From Labrys wisconsinensis (lineage in GTDB: Bacteria; Pseudomonadota; Alphaproteobacteria; Rhizobiales; Labraceae): a DNA stretch of 64,000 nucleotides. The DNA lies in NCBI RefSeq assembly GCF_030814995.1, contig NZ_JAUSVX010000009.1, positions 248,001 to 312,000 of the forward strand, written 5' to 3'. A model generated the notes under the pieces. It was not told the origin of the DNA, ran no database searches, and was given only the letters and a program-made list of their open reading frames with translations. Every line of letters starts with the position of its first letter. The first letter of the stretch is position 1. Positions 24,292 through 33,579 of the stretch are shown here, piece after piece. The translations under genes and the position numbers were made by a program.

Positions 24292-26673
24292 ATGTGCCGG
24301 ATGCGTTCTCAAGGATCGGTATCGTTCAACGGAGCCAGGATCATCGCCCAACTCAGCCGCATCGCCCTCATTGGCAATTCGCTCCCGCGCCGCTGCGGCA
24401 TCGCCACGTTCACCGCCGACCTGCAGCGGGCAATCGAAGCATCATGCGCGGGCGTCGAGGCCAGCATCGTGGCGATGACGGACCGCGGGCGCATCTACGA
24501 ATATCCGCCCGCAGTTCACCTTCAAATCGATGAAGGCAACATCTCCGAATATGTCCGTGCGGCCGAGGTTCTGAACGCAAGCGGGATCGACGTCGTTTCT
24601 CTCCAGCACGAGTTCGGCATTTTCGGCGGCGACGCCGGCGGCCATATCGTGGCGCTCCTCTCGCGCCTGACCATGCCGGTGGTCACCACCCTGCACACGG
24701 TCCTGGCCGAGCCGACGCCAGTCCAATGCAGCGTCATGAACAGAATCATCGATACGTCGGCGAAGATCGTCGTCATGGCGGAGAAGGGCCGGACCCTGCT
24801 GCAGAGCGTCTACCGCGTGCCGGCGGAAAAGATCGAGGTCATTCCGCACGGGATCCCCGATGTCGCCTTCGTCGAGCCCGACCGGGTCAAGGCCGAACGT
24901 GGGTTCGCGGGCAGGACCGTCATTCTGACATTCGGCCTTCTGTCTCCCAACAAGGGCATCGAGATCATGATCGATGCCATGCCCTCGATCCTCGAAAGCC
25001 GCGGGGATGCGGTCTATGTCGTGCTCGGGGCGACGCATCCCAACCTCGTCCGGGACCAGGGCGAGACCTATCGCGAGAGCCTGCTGGCCCGGGTGCGGGC
25101 GCTCGGCATCGAAGACCATGTCGTCTTTCTCGACCAGTTCGTCGACCAGGCCACTTTGCTCGACCTCATCTCGATGTGCGACGTCTACGTCACGCCGTAC
25201 CTGCGGGAGGCGCAGATGACGTCCGGCACCCTGGCCTACAGTTTCGGTCTGGGGAAAGCCGTCGTCTCGACACCCTATTGGCATGCACAGGAGCTGCTGG
25301 CCGGCGGGCGCGGCGTTCTGGTTCCGTTCGGCGATTCCGTTGCAATCGGCAGCGAAATCGCGGGGCTGCTCACGGACCACCCGCGGCGACAGGCCATGCG
25401 CGAGCGGGCCTATGCAAGCAGCCGGTCGATGACCTGGGAGCGGACCGCCGGCCGCTATCTCGCCGTGTTCGAGAGCGCCCGGCGCGGGCATCGCCCCGAA
25501 GAGATGCCGCCGGGCAAGGCGGCACTCTCGGCCGAATACCATTTCACCGATCATCGGGCGCCGCCTGCGATGCGGATCGGCTATTTTCTTTCGCTCTGCG
25601 ACGACACCGGCCTCTTGCAGCACGCCGTTCATTCGGTCGCCGACCGCTCGCACGGATATTGCGTCGACGACAACGCGCGTGCGCTGCTGCTCGCCTGCGC
25701 TCTCAATCGCCCGGGCGAGCAACGCCTGTCGGAGACTCTGACCGGGCGGTTCGCCGCGTTCATCCAGCATGCCTGGAATCCCGACACGCGGCGGTTCCGG
25801 AATTTCATGAGCTACGGCCGGGCCTGGCTGGAGGACAGCGGCTCCGAGGACAGCCATGGCCGGACCCTCTGGGCTCTCGGCGAATGCGCACGCAGCGACG
25901 CCAACATGTCGCGGCGGGGCTGGGCCGCCCGCCTGTTCGCCGAGGCGCTGCCTGTGGCGGAGAGCCTTCGCTCACCCCGTGCCTGGGCCTTCACGCTGCT
26001 CGGGCTGAACGCCTATTGCGCCGCCGTCCCGCACGATGCGAAGGCCGAGGCCATCCGCCAGGTCCTGGCGAACCGGCTGCTGACCATCCTGTCGGCGGTC
26101 GAAGCGCAGGACTGGGTGTGGTTCGAGGACGGCCTCGCCTATGACAACGCCCGGCTGCCGGAGGCTCTGATCGCGACGGGCATGTCGACCGGAACGTCCG
26201 CCCAGGTCGCGGCAGGCTTGCGGTCCTTGCGTTGGCTGACGACGCTTCAGACGGCGCCGCTGGGATGCTTCAGGCCCGTGGGCACGCACGGCTTCGGCGA
26301 CGTCCGAAGACGGCAGCCACCGGCATTCGACCAGCAACCCCTGGAGGCCGCGGCGACGATCTCCGCGTGCATCGCGGCGTGGCGGGCAAGCGGCGATCGC
26401 GCATGGAGAGGCGAGGCAGAGCGCGCCTTCGCATGGTTCCTGGGCGACAATGACCTGTCGTCCCCGCTGGCCGATGTGGAGAACGGCAGTTGCCGCGACG
26501 GGCTGCACCCGGATCGGCCCAACGAGAACATGGGCGCCGAATCCGTCCTGTCCTACCTTCTTGCCCTCGCCGAGATCCGTCAGATCGCCCGCTTGAGCCA
26601 GAGGCGGGGACGGTTCGTCCCGCACCTGGCCCGCGGACCGGAGCCGGCAGGCCCCCTCGCGCGCCCGCATTGA
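24292..26673 (+). CDS. GT4 glycosyltransferase fused to an (alpha/alpha)6-barrel-like domain
   Basis: A 793-residue cytosolic protein. Residues about 20-400 are a GT-B glycosyltransferase of family GT4: IALIGNSLPRRCGIATFTAD for the N-terminal Rossmann half, VIPHGIPDV, LTFGLLSPNKGIE and the donor-binding YLREAQMTSGTLAYSFGLGK. Residues about 420-770 form a separate domain with VDDNARALLLACALN, EDSHGRTLWALGECAR, FDQQPLEAAATISAC and NMGAESVLSYLLAL. Its repeated helix pairs and clusters of Asp/Glu resemble (alpha/alpha)6 glycan enzymes. It stands before a GH130 gene, so both probably act on the same mannose-type glycan. The start could also be the ATG at 24301. Confidence 0.8.
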   Translation: MCRMRSQGSVSFNGARIIAQLSRIALIGNSLPRRCGIATFTADLQRAIEASCAGVEASIVAMTDRGRIYEYPPAVHLQIDEGNISEYVRAAEVLNASGIDVVSLQHEFGIFGGDAGGHIVALLSRLTMPVVTTLHTVLAEPTPVQCSVMNRIIDTSAKIVVMAEKGRTLLQSVYRVPAEKIEVIPHGIPDVAFVEPDRVKAERGFAGRTVILTFGLLSPNKGIEIMIDAMPSILESRGDAVYVVLGATHPNLVRDQGETYRESLLARVRALGIEDHVVFLDQFVDQATLLDLISMCDVYVTPYLREAQMTSGTLAYSFGLGKAVVSTPYWHAQELLAGGRGVLVPFGDSVAIGSEIAGLLTDHPRRQAMRERAYASSRSMTWERTAGRYLAVFESARRGHRPEEMPPGKAALSAEYHFTDHRAPPAMRIGYFLSLCDDTGLLQHAVHSVADRSHGYCVDDNARALLLACALNRPGEQRLSETLTGRFAAFIQHAWNPDTRRFRNFMSYGRAWLEDSGSEDSHGRTLWALGECARSDANMSRRGWAARLFAEALPVAESLRSPRAWAFTLLGLNAYCAAVPHDAKAEAIRQVLANRLLTILSAVEAQDWVWFEDGLAYDNARLPEALIATGMSTGTSAQVAAGLRSLRWLTTLQTAPLGCFRPVGTHGFGDVRRRQPPAFDQQPLEAAATISACIAAWRASGDRAWRGEAERAFAWFLGDNDLSSPLADVENGSCRDGLHPDRPNENMGAESVLSYLLALAEIRQIARLSQRRGRFVPHLARGPEPAGPLARPH

Positions 26674-26750
26674 GCTCCGCGCAAGGACGTATTTTTGGAC
26701 TCAAAGCCCGACGCGGTGCTTTGCATGGATGGACGGGAGCCGGGGAAGCA

Positions 26751-28064
26751 GTGTCACAGGTCACGTTCTTGAATCGCCAGGCTCTCTACCTGCGGCCTGA
26801 CCCGGCGAGGGTCGTCGTGCGCCCCTTCAAGCCGGCGACCGAGCCGCGGGACCTCAACCCCACCGACAAGGCGCGGGCAAACCATATCGTCGACCGGGTC
26901 CTGTCCCTGAGCCCCGAAGCCGCGGCCGAACAACTGGCCGACGTGCTGGAGAACTTTCAGGGACGGCACCGCAACCTCCTGGCGACGTTCGAGGCGCGCG
27001 CCGACGACATGGAGGAGGCCTTCGCCGCCCATGCCGCATTCACCAAGCCGCAGCGCCGGCTGGTCGGAGCGTATTTCCTGCATGAATACTCGTTCGAGGC
27101 GGCGGCCTTGTTCAATCCGAGCATCGTCTCTCACCCCGATCAGTCCGGCGTGCCGGACGGCGAGCGTCGCTTCGTCCTGAGCCTGCGCGCCGTCGGAGAG
27201 GGCCACGTGTCCTCCCTGACCTTCCGGTCCGGGTCCATCGGATTGCAGGGCGGCGTCACCGTCGATCCGACGGCTCGCCTCGCCTCGATCCCCCGCGTCA
27301 CGAGCCGGATCCCGGGACCGCAAGGCGACATTGTCGAGGTCGACTTCAAGGCGGACGAGGAAATCAGCGAACGCGTGATATTTCCAGTGACGGAATCCCA
27401 GTCGAACGGCATCGAGGATGCCCGTTTCGTCGAGTTCGAGGACGAGGGAAGAAAGACGTTCTTCGCAACCTACACGGCCTATAGCGGCAAGGCGATCCGG
27501 TCCGAGCTGATCGAGACCACCGATTTCATGTCCTTCAGGATGACGCCCCTGCGGGGTACTGCCGCGCGCAACAAGGGCATGGCCTTGTTTCCCCGAAAGA
27601 TCGCCGGGAAATACGCCATGATCGGCAGACAGGACAACGAGAACCTCTACCTCATCTACTCGGATGACTTGTACGAGTGGAATGGAGGTGTCGCCATCCT
27701 GAAGCCGGCATTCCCCTGGGAGTTCGTGCAGATCGGCAATTGCGGGTCGCCGATCGAGCTCGACCAGGGCTGGCTGCTCCTGACCCATGGCGTCGGCCCG
27801 GTGCGAAAATACTCGATCGGAGCCGTCCTGCTGGACAAGAACGACCCCTCCAAGGTTCTCGCCCGCTCCCGCGAGCCGCTGGTCCGCCCCGACCCCTCGG
27901 AGCGCGAGGGCTATGTTCCGAACGTGGTCTATACCTGCGGAGCCATGCGGCACAACGACCGGATCATTCTGCCCTACGCGATCTCCGACACGTTCTCCCA
28001 TTTCGCGACGATCGAGATCGCCGCCTTGATGCGTGCGATGGAGGACGGCGCAGGCCCGGCATAG
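26751..28064 (+). CDS. GH130-family glycoside phosphorylase
   Basis: A 437-residue protein. The first 100 residues are helical, and the rest is a five-bladed beta-propeller of the GH130 type. Typical segments are EDARFVEFEDEGRKTFFATYTAY, ARNKGMALFPRKIAGKYAMIGRQDNENLY split over one blade, IGNCGSPIEL and VPNVVYTCGAMRHNDRIILPYA. GH130 enzymes reversibly split beta-mannosides with phosphate and release mannose-1-phosphate. The GTG start at 26751 lies 75 bases after the upstream glycosyltransferase. A synthetic and a phosphorolytic enzyme side by side suggest turnover of a stored or surface glycan. Confidence 0.85.
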   Translation: MSQVTFLNRQALYLRPDPARVVVRPFKPATEPRDLNPTDKARANHIVDRVLSLSPEAAAEQLADVLENFQGRHRNLLATFEARADDMEEAFAAHAAFTKPQRRLVGAYFLHEYSFEAAALFNPSIVSHPDQSGVPDGERRFVLSLRAVGEGHVSSLTFRSGSIGLQGGVTVDPTARLASIPRVTSRIPGPQGDIVEVDFKADEEISERVIFPVTESQSNGIEDARFVEFEDEGRKTFFATYTAYSGKAIRSELIETTDFMSFRMTPLRGTAARNKGMALFPRKIAGKYAMIGRQDNENLYLIYSDDLYEWNGGVAILKPAFPWEFVQIGNCGSPIELDQGWLLLTHGVGPVRKYSIGAVLLDKNDPSKVLARSREPLVRPDPSEREGYVPNVVYTCGAMRHNDRIILPYAISDTFSHFATIEIAALMRAMEDGAGPA

Positions 28065-28186
28065 GGAGCCGGCAACGGCGCGGCGAGAACCACGCCGCCG
28101 CCCGCACCCAGGAGAAGGGCGCTCCGCTGCAACTTCATGGCGCGAAGCAAGGACCGCAGCATCGCGCCGCCTTCCGCGGCCCGACG

Positions 28187-30547
28187 TCAGATGATGGTGA
28201 AGTCGCTCGCGTGGATGGTGGGGTTGCCGGTCAGATAGGCGAACCGCACGGCAGCTTCGCTGCCGGTGCCGTCCGGATCGTAGAAGAGCTGTCCGGATGA
28301 TGCGTCGTAGAGCACCGTGGCGTGCGCGCTCGTCGCGTGCGTGCCGACGACGAACTGGCTGTCCGCGAGGGAGCCCGCGGCGAGACCCGTGAACACCGTA
28401 TGGTCCAGCACCAGCTTGTCCGTGCCCACCTCGAAGTCCTGGATGCGGTCGGCATTGGCGGCGACCAGAGGCGCGTTGAACACGAATTGGTCGGCGCCCG
28501 CTCCGCCGGTCAGCGTGTCCGCGCCCAGCCCCCCGTTGAGGACGTCGTTGCCGGCGAAGCCGGACAGGCCGTCGCGGCCGGCGCCGCCGTTCAGGATGTC
28601 GACGCCGACATTGCCATAGAGCCGATCGACACCCGAGCCACCGTCCACCGTTGCGGAGGTTGCGGCGGAGGAAAAGGTCTGAACGGTGAGGTCGACATCC
28701 ATGGCCGAGAAGTCGGCATGCGCCCCGGCCGCGACATTGATCCTCTCGATCCCGAGGACGCTGCCGGCCGCGAAGGTCGCGCTCGTGCGCACGTTCAGCG
28801 TGTCGGTGCCAGTGCCCCCATCCACCAGGACCGGGCTGCCCGTGACGTTCAGCACGTCGTTGCCCGAATCGCCCATCATGGTGTCGCCGGCACCGCCAAA
28901 CGGATCGGCGCCACCGTACAGGATGTCGTCGCCCGAGCCGCCCGACAGCGTGTCCGTGCCGTCCCCTCCGATCAGGACATCGTTGCCGCCATGGCCGCGC
29001 AGGACGTCGTTGCCATAACTGCCGCTGAGCGTGTTGTCCGCATTGTTGCCGAAGATCGTGTTGTCGAGCGCATTGCCGGTGCCGTCGATCGCGGCCGAAC
29101 CCATCAACGTGAGGTTCTCGACGGCGGACATCAGTATGTATGACGCACTCGACTGGACGAGATCCACGCCGGCATTGGTGTCCTCGTAGATCTTCACGTC
29201 GCCCGAATCGATGATGTAGGTGTCGTTGCCGGCGCCTCCATCGAGCTCGGTCTGCTGATAGGCATCCTCGCTCCCCAAGCCGACGGCAATCAGAACGTCG
29301 TCCCCGATGCCGCCCTGTGCCCGTCCTCCGCCGAGGCCGACATCGAGATGATCGTTCCCCGCACCGCCATCGAGGTGGTCAAACCCGCCGCCGCCATTCA
29401 GCGTGTCGTCGCCGCCGCCGCCCTCGAGCGTATCGTCCCCGTCGAGCGTGCTGAACGTGTCGTTTCCCCTGCCCCCGATGATGTGGAACTGCTCCACGTT
29501 GCGGACGGTGGTCCCGTCGCCGACCAGCGTCGTGGCGGCGGCGGTGCTCGTCATCACGAACGTCAACCCGGCCGTGGCCGTGCTGCGGTCGAGCAGCACC
29601 TGGTCCATGCCGCTGCCGCCATCGATGGTATCGGCCCCGCCCCGGCTCTCGATGATGTCATTGCCGCTGCCGGTGGCGATGACGTCGTTTCCGGGATCGA
29701 ATCGCCCGTTGTACTCGCCGTCCAGCACATGGTTGTCGAAGCCGTCGCCGCCCACGATCCGGTCGTTCCCAGCCCCGCCATAGATGACCTGGGCACTGTC
29801 GAACGAGATCGTATCGTCGCCGGCGCCCCCGTAGATCTGCACGGCGCCGGCGCCATAGATCTTGTCGTTGCCGTCGCCGCCATACATGTTGATGCCGTTG
29901 CGCAGCACGTCGTCCCCGGCGCCGCCGAGCAGAGTGACGCCGCCGGTCAATTTGTCGTCGCCGTCGCCGCCCATGAGGGTTTCGGCATTGCTCAAGGTGT
30001 CGTTGCCGGCTCCGCCGTCGAGGAGGGAGCCCACCACGGAGCTCCCGGTCAGGGACAGGGTGTCGTTGCCGGATCCGGTACGAAGATTCACCACCTCGAC
30101 GTTGCTGACGGTGGTCCCGTCCCCCTGGAGAACCGTCGTGCCCGTGCTGCCGGTCATGTTGAAGGTCAGGTCGACCGTCGAAGCACGACTGAGGAACACC
30201 GTGTCGACGCCGGCCCCGCCGTCGATCGTATCGACACCACCGATGCTGAAGATGAAGTCGTTGCCGTCGCCCCCGGAAATCTGATCGTTTCCGAGATCGG
30301 TCGTGGAATCGTCATCGCGGATGGTGTCATTGCCGATGCCGCCATTCAGCGTGTCGTTGCCGAACCCGCCATTCAGCGTGTCGTCGCCGCCATATCCCCA
30401 CAGAACGTCGTTGCCCGCCAGGCCGTTCAGGGTGTCGTTGCCGGTGTCGAGCGCCGGATCGGTGCCCTGGGCATTGCCGTAGATATTGTCGTTGCCGCCC
30501 GTGCCGTTGAGGACATCGGGACCATTGGTGCCGTAGATGTTCGCCAT
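28187..30547 (-). CDS. RTX calcium-binding repeat protein, secreted
   Basis: A 786-residue protein made largely of RTX nonapeptides (GGxGxDxLx), for example GGAGNDTL, GGDGNDKIYG and GGSGDDILYG, in several blocks. These repeats fold into calcium-bound beta-rolls outside the cell. There is no N-terminal Sec signal. The end (ADQFVFN...ADRIQDFEVGTDKLVLD, then IHASDFTII) fits the C-terminal part of type I secretion substrates. No catalytic domain is visible. The ATG at 30547 is chosen over upstream possibilities because MANIYGTNGPDVLNGTGG is the usual start of such proteins. No type I exporter gene lies in the window. Confidence 0.92.
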   Translation of the reverse strand: MANIYGTNGPDVLNGTGGNDNIYGNAQGTDPALDTGNDTLNGLAGNDVLWGYGGDDTLNGGFGNDTLNGGIGNDTIRDDDSTTDLGNDQISGGDGNDFIFSIGGVDTIDGGAGVDTVFLSRASTVDLTFNMTGSTGTTVLQGDGTTVSNVEVVNLRTGSGNDTLSLTGSSVVGSLLDGGAGNDTLSNAETLMGGDGDDKLTGGVTLLGGAGDDVLRNGINMYGGDGNDKIYGAGAVQIYGGAGDDTISFDSAQVIYGGAGNDRIVGGDGFDNHVLDGEYNGRFDPGNDVIATGSGNDIIESRGGADTIDGGSGMDQVLLDRSTATAGLTFVMTSTAAATTLVGDGTTVRNVEQFHIIGGRGNDTFSTLDGDDTLEGGGGDDTLNGGGGFDHLDGGAGNDHLDVGLGGGRAQGGIGDDVLIAVGLGSEDAYQQTELDGGAGNDTYIIDSGDVKIYEDTNAGVDLVQSSASYILMSAVENLTLMGSAAIDGTGNALDNTIFGNNADNTLSGSYGNDVLRGHGGNDVLIGGDGTDTLSGGSGDDILYGGADPFGGAGDTMMGDSGNDVLNVTGSPVLVDGGTGTDTLNVRTSATFAAGSVLGIERINVAAGAHADFSAMDVDLTVQTFSSAATSATVDGGSGVDRLYGNVGVDILNGGAGRDGLSGFAGNDVLNGGLGADTLTGGAGADQFVFNAPLVAANADRIQDFEVGTDKLVLDHTVFTGLAAGSLADSQFVVGTHATSAHATVLYDASSGQLFYDPDGTGSEAAVRFAYLTGNPTIHASDFTII

Positions 30548-30898
30548 CGTCCTCACCCATTGCTGCGTTGTCTTTGGTGCAAAGAACGCGTCTTCTGCGG
30601 ATGTAGTCCGATCCTGGCACGTGCCGTCCGATGGGTCGAGATCGGTCCGGCCCCTATCATTCAAGAGACCGGCAGCGAAGACCCGCCGTTACACGAACGC
30701 GGACGGGCGGTGACTGCGTATGGCCGATCCGGGATGAGCAATCCCAAAGGCTTGGTCCGATGGCAGACGCGACCGTCAAAAAGCGCAGATACCGCAATCC
30801 TATGCCCTGCCATCGGGACTTTCGGCTGCTTTCGGCCTTTTGCGCGCCGTTCGATGCGAGGCTACGATACCCCTCGCTTTGTCCCGACCGGAAACCTC
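30548..30898. other. Divergent promoter interval, RTX gene / BKACE gene
   Basis: These 351 bases separate two genes that point away from each other and should hold both promoters. No clear palindrome or known binding site was recognised. Confidence 0.5.
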
Positions 30899-31624
30899 AT
30901 GATCGTCCAAGCCTGCCTCAACGGCGCACGCCCCGTCGATTTCCACCCTCGGCTGCCGCTGACGGCGCAAGCCATGGCGCTCGATGGCGCCGCCTGCGTC
31001 GATGCCGGTGCGGCCGAGCTGCACATCCACCCACGCGGCCCCGATGGGCGGGAAAGCCTGTCGGCCGTGGACGCAACCATTCCCGCCGTTCGCCGTGCCT
31101 GCCCCGGCACCCTCGTCGGCGTGTCGACGGGCGCCTGGATCGAGAGTGACGAGGCGCAGACGCGCAATCTCATCGCGGCGTGGAGCGAACTGCCGGACTA
31201 TGCCTCGGTGAACCTGTCGGAATTCGACGCGCCGGCCATCATCGACCTGCTGCATCGGCGCGGGGTCGGGGTCGAGGCCGGGCTTGCATCCGTCGCCGAC
31301 GCCGAGCGCCTCATCACGCTCCCCGATCACCGCCGGGTTTTCCGGGTCCTGATCGAAATCGAGGAGCAGGACCTCGATGTCGCGCGCCAGGTCGCGGATG
31401 GCATTGCCGCAGTGCTCGACCGCGCGGGCATGCGACGCCCCATCCTCCTGCACGGCTTCGATGCGACGGTCTGGCCCTTCGTCGGGCTTGCGCGCCAGCG
31501 GCGATGGTCGACGCGCGTCGGCCTGGAGGACGGCAAGCATCTCGGGGATGGGACAACGGCACGCGACAACGCGGCCTTGGTGGCCGCCGCAGTCGCCATG
31601 TTCCACGCCACGGCAGCCGATTGA
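30899..31624 (+). CDS. BKACE-family beta-keto acid cleavage enzyme (DUF849)
   Basis: A 241-residue TIM-barrel enzyme. The zinc-binding pair is the HxH in ELHIHPRGPDGRESL, and other signatures are IVQACLNGARP at the start, NLSEFDAP and VGLEDGKHL...RDNAALV near the end. The family condenses a beta-keto acid with acetyl-CoA to give acetoacetate and a CoA ester; 3-keto-5-aminohexanoate cleavage enzyme is the best-known member. The substrate here cannot be predicted. It is shorter than the usual 270-310 residues but has the main motifs. Confidence 0.85.
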   Translation: MIVQACLNGARPVDFHPRLPLTAQAMALDGAACVDAGAAELHIHPRGPDGRESLSAVDATIPAVRRACPGTLVGVSTGAWIESDEAQTRNLIAAWSELPDYASVNLSEFDAPAIIDLLHRRGVGVEAGLASVADAERLITLPDHRRVFRVLIEIEEQDLDVARQVADGIAAVLDRAGMRRPILLHGFDATVWPFVGLARQRRWSTRVGLEDGKHLGDGTTARDNAALVAAAVAMFHATAAD

Positions 31625-31762
31625 ACCGCTCCAGAGCGATCGGCTGCACTCGCCTCGCGGTTCCAACGACAGGGCCTCGCTGTTCCAGTGCCCCGATGCT
31701 CCGCAGCCGAATGGCGCGGCATAGCACCAGACCCTGCGGAGCTTACGAGGTCTGCGACCTCC

Positions 31763-32197
31763 CTATCGAGCGAATGTCTCTTTCGAGTCGCCCAGGGAAA
31801 ATCCGCATTTGTCCGTGAGCTCTGCGTTAACCCTTCTCATCACCGGCTGATATGAAACCATTTCAGCAAGGCTCATCTTACAATTCATGCATTGATTCCC
31901 ATTCAAATAGTGCAAATCTCCTTTACTACTCATAATTTGAACGGACCCTATCGAGCCTTCTGTCTCGTAGACCCACAGGCTAGCGGTCACAGGGCCTTCA
32001 CGCCCAGGCGTGTCGCGAGGCTTGAAGCTGACCCCCGTGACTCCAGGAACCTTCCGAAGAGTTCGATCGATGCAGGATGGATCGAAGCGCCCCTGAAATT
32101 GCGCCGTCGTGCTGACGCCACGAAGCGCGTCGCAACCGCCGAGCGCGACGGCGAGCATCAAAACGGATCGTCCGAGCTTCCTACGCATTCGCCCCAT
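31763..32197 (-). CDS. Predicted lipoprotein, unknown
   Basis: 144 residues with an N-terminal LGRSVLMLAVALGGC, where LGGC is a lipobox; the cysteine would be lipidated and anchor the protein in the membrane. The mature part has four further cysteines (SCIDRTL, NQCMNC, DKCGFS) and no recognised domain. Codon use is less GC-biased than in most neighbours, and the gene stands alone, which may point to acquisition. Confidence 0.65.
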   Translation of the reverse strand: MGRMRRKLGRSVLMLAVALGGCDALRGVSTTAQFQGRFDPSCIDRTLRKVPGVTGVSFKPRDTPGREGPVTASLWVYETEGSIGSVQIMSSKGDLHYLNGNQCMNCKMSLAEMVSYQPVMRRVNAELTDKCGFSLGDSKETFAR

Positions 32198-32335
32198 GCC
32201 CCAACGTCATCGCGCGAAGGGTAGAACAGCTGCAGGATTCTGCACTCGGCAGTTGCTCGATGTCATCCGATCCAGCCTGCATCGGCAGCGGGCGACGCGC
32301 TCCAAGCCCGCCTCGCCCGCCGCCTCCTCCTTCGC

Positions 32336-33082
32336 TCAGCGCAGGCCGCCGCCGACGATGATCGTCTCGCCGCTCACCCAGCCCGCTTCGGCCGTGGCCA
32401 GGAACACGGCGGCCCTGGCGATGTCCTCGGGCTGGCCGACGCGGCCGAGCGGCGTCTGGGCCACGATGCCCTGCTCGAACTCGGAGCCGACGAAGCCGGC
32501 GCTGTGGGTGCCCTCGGTCTCCACCACGCCCGGGTTCAAGCCGTTGACGCGGATCCTGCGCGGGCCGAGCTCGCGGGCGAGCACGCCGGTGATGGCGTCG
32601 ACCGCGCCCTTGCTGGCCGTATAGACGGCCGAGTTCGGCGGCGTCAGGCGGCTGGCGGCCGAGCCGATGTTGATGATGCTGCCGCCCTCGCCGAGATGCT
32701 TGGCGGCCGCCTGCGTCGTCAGCAGCGTGCCGAGCACGTTGATGTCGAAGATCCGGTGGAAATGCTCCTCGGTGATCGCCTCGAGCGGGGCGAAGGCGTA
32801 GACGCCGGCATTGTTGACCAGGATGTCGAGGTGGCCATAGGCCTCGATCGCCTTGTCGATGACGGCCTGCGCCTCGGCGGCCTTGGCGACGTCGCCGCGC
32901 ACGGCCACCGCCTTGCCGCCGGCGCCGGTGATGGCGGAGACGACCTTGTCGGCGCCCTCCCTGCTCGAGGCATAGTTGACGACGACAGAGGCGCCCTCGG
33001 CGCCGAGCGCCCTGGCGATCGCCGCGCCGATGCCCTTCGACGCGCCGGTGACGACCGCGACCTTGCCGGAAAGTCTGCTCAT
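32336..33082 (-). CDS. Short-chain dehydrogenase/reductase (SDR)
   Basis: A 248-residue classical SDR of the FabG type. It has a cofactor site VVTGASKGIGAAIARAL, then NNAG, an active-site Ser in NIGSAAS, and the YxxxK pair in YTASKGAVDAITG. The end VSGETIIVGGGLR is typical. NADPH preference is suggested by the first-glycine loop. It is divergent from an ArsR-family gene, with a palindrome between them, so it is probably repressed by that regulator. The substrate is unknown. Confidence 0.92.
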   Translation of the reverse strand: MSRLSGKVAVVTGASKGIGAAIARALGAEGASVVVNYASSREGADKVVSAITGAGGKAVAVRGDVAKAAEAQAVIDKAIEAYGHLDILVNNAGVYAFAPLEAITEEHFHRIFDINVLGTLLTTQAAAKHLGEGGSIINIGSAASRLTPPNSAVYTASKGAVDAITGVLARELGPRRIRVNGLNPGVVETEGTHSAGFVGSEFEQGIVAQTPLGRVGQPEDIARAAVFLATAEAGWVSGETIIVGGGLR

Positions 33083-33147
33083 GGGTGGTTCCTTCGGGTG
33101 GTGCGACCGGAACCGGAGGCGGCGCCTCCGCGAGTTCATTAGTCGCG

Positions 33148-33168
33148 TAGTTCTGAAATTATGAACTA
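33148..33168. promoter_or_regulatory. 21-bp palindrome between the SDR and ArsR-family genes
   Basis: TAGTTC and GAACTA flank an AAATT core to form a dyad of 21 bases (two mismatched pairs next to the core). It lies in the 122-base divergent gap, 37 bases before the ArsR start. It is the probable operator of the ArsR-family protein. Confidence 0.65.
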
Positions 33169-33204
33169 TTGAACCACCCTGCAAGAGGGCCTATATCCAT
33201 TTCC

Positions 33205-33561
33205 ATGAGGCCGCTGCTTCATCCCTCCGTCGAGGACGTCCGGGTCGAGGCCATCCTGCATGCCCTGTCCGATCCGGCGCGCGTCGCCATCTTCATCCAG
33301 ATCGCCGGATCGGGCAGCGCGGCGAACTGCGCCGCCTTCGCCACCATCGCCGAGAGGACGATCCCCAAATCGACGCTGTCCCAGCACTTCAAGGTGCTGC
33401 GCGAGGCCGGCCTGATCCGCAGCGAGCGCCAGGGCGTCGAGATGCAGAACTCCTCGCGCTGCAGCGAGATCGAGAGCCGTTTTCCCGGCCTGATCCCGGC
33501 GATCATCAATGCCCACAAGGTCCAGTCCGCGGCGGGGGCCGGGCCGCCCCGGGATGCCTGA
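33205..33561 (+). CDS. ArsR-family transcriptional regulator
   Basis: A 118-residue winged-helix protein: EAILHALSDPARVAIFIQIA, then PKSTLSQHFKVLREAGLIRSERQG as the recognition helix and wing. No metal-binding Cys pair of the ELCV type is present, so it belongs to the non-metal branch of the family. The ATG at 33205 is preferred over a TTG at 33169, which directly follows the palindrome. It most likely represses the divergent SDR gene and itself. Confidence 0.88.
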   Translation: MRPLLHPSVEDVRVEAILHALSDPARVAIFIQIAGSGSAANCAAFATIAERTIPKSTLSQHFKVLREAGLIRSERQGVEMQNSSRCSEIESRFPGLIPAIINAHKVQSAAGAGPPRDA

Positions 33562-33579
33562 CCGCTTCGATCGGATGCC

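Noticed and set aside
28187-30547. Tandem repeats that might be taken for a CRISPR or satellite array
   Set aside because: They are the codons of RTX nonapeptides in a single open frame, with variable units and no spacers.
29348-30898. Long plus-strand frame upstream of the BKACE gene
   Set aside because: It is the reverse strand of the RTX repeats; the real gene starts at 30899 with a family-typical N-terminus.
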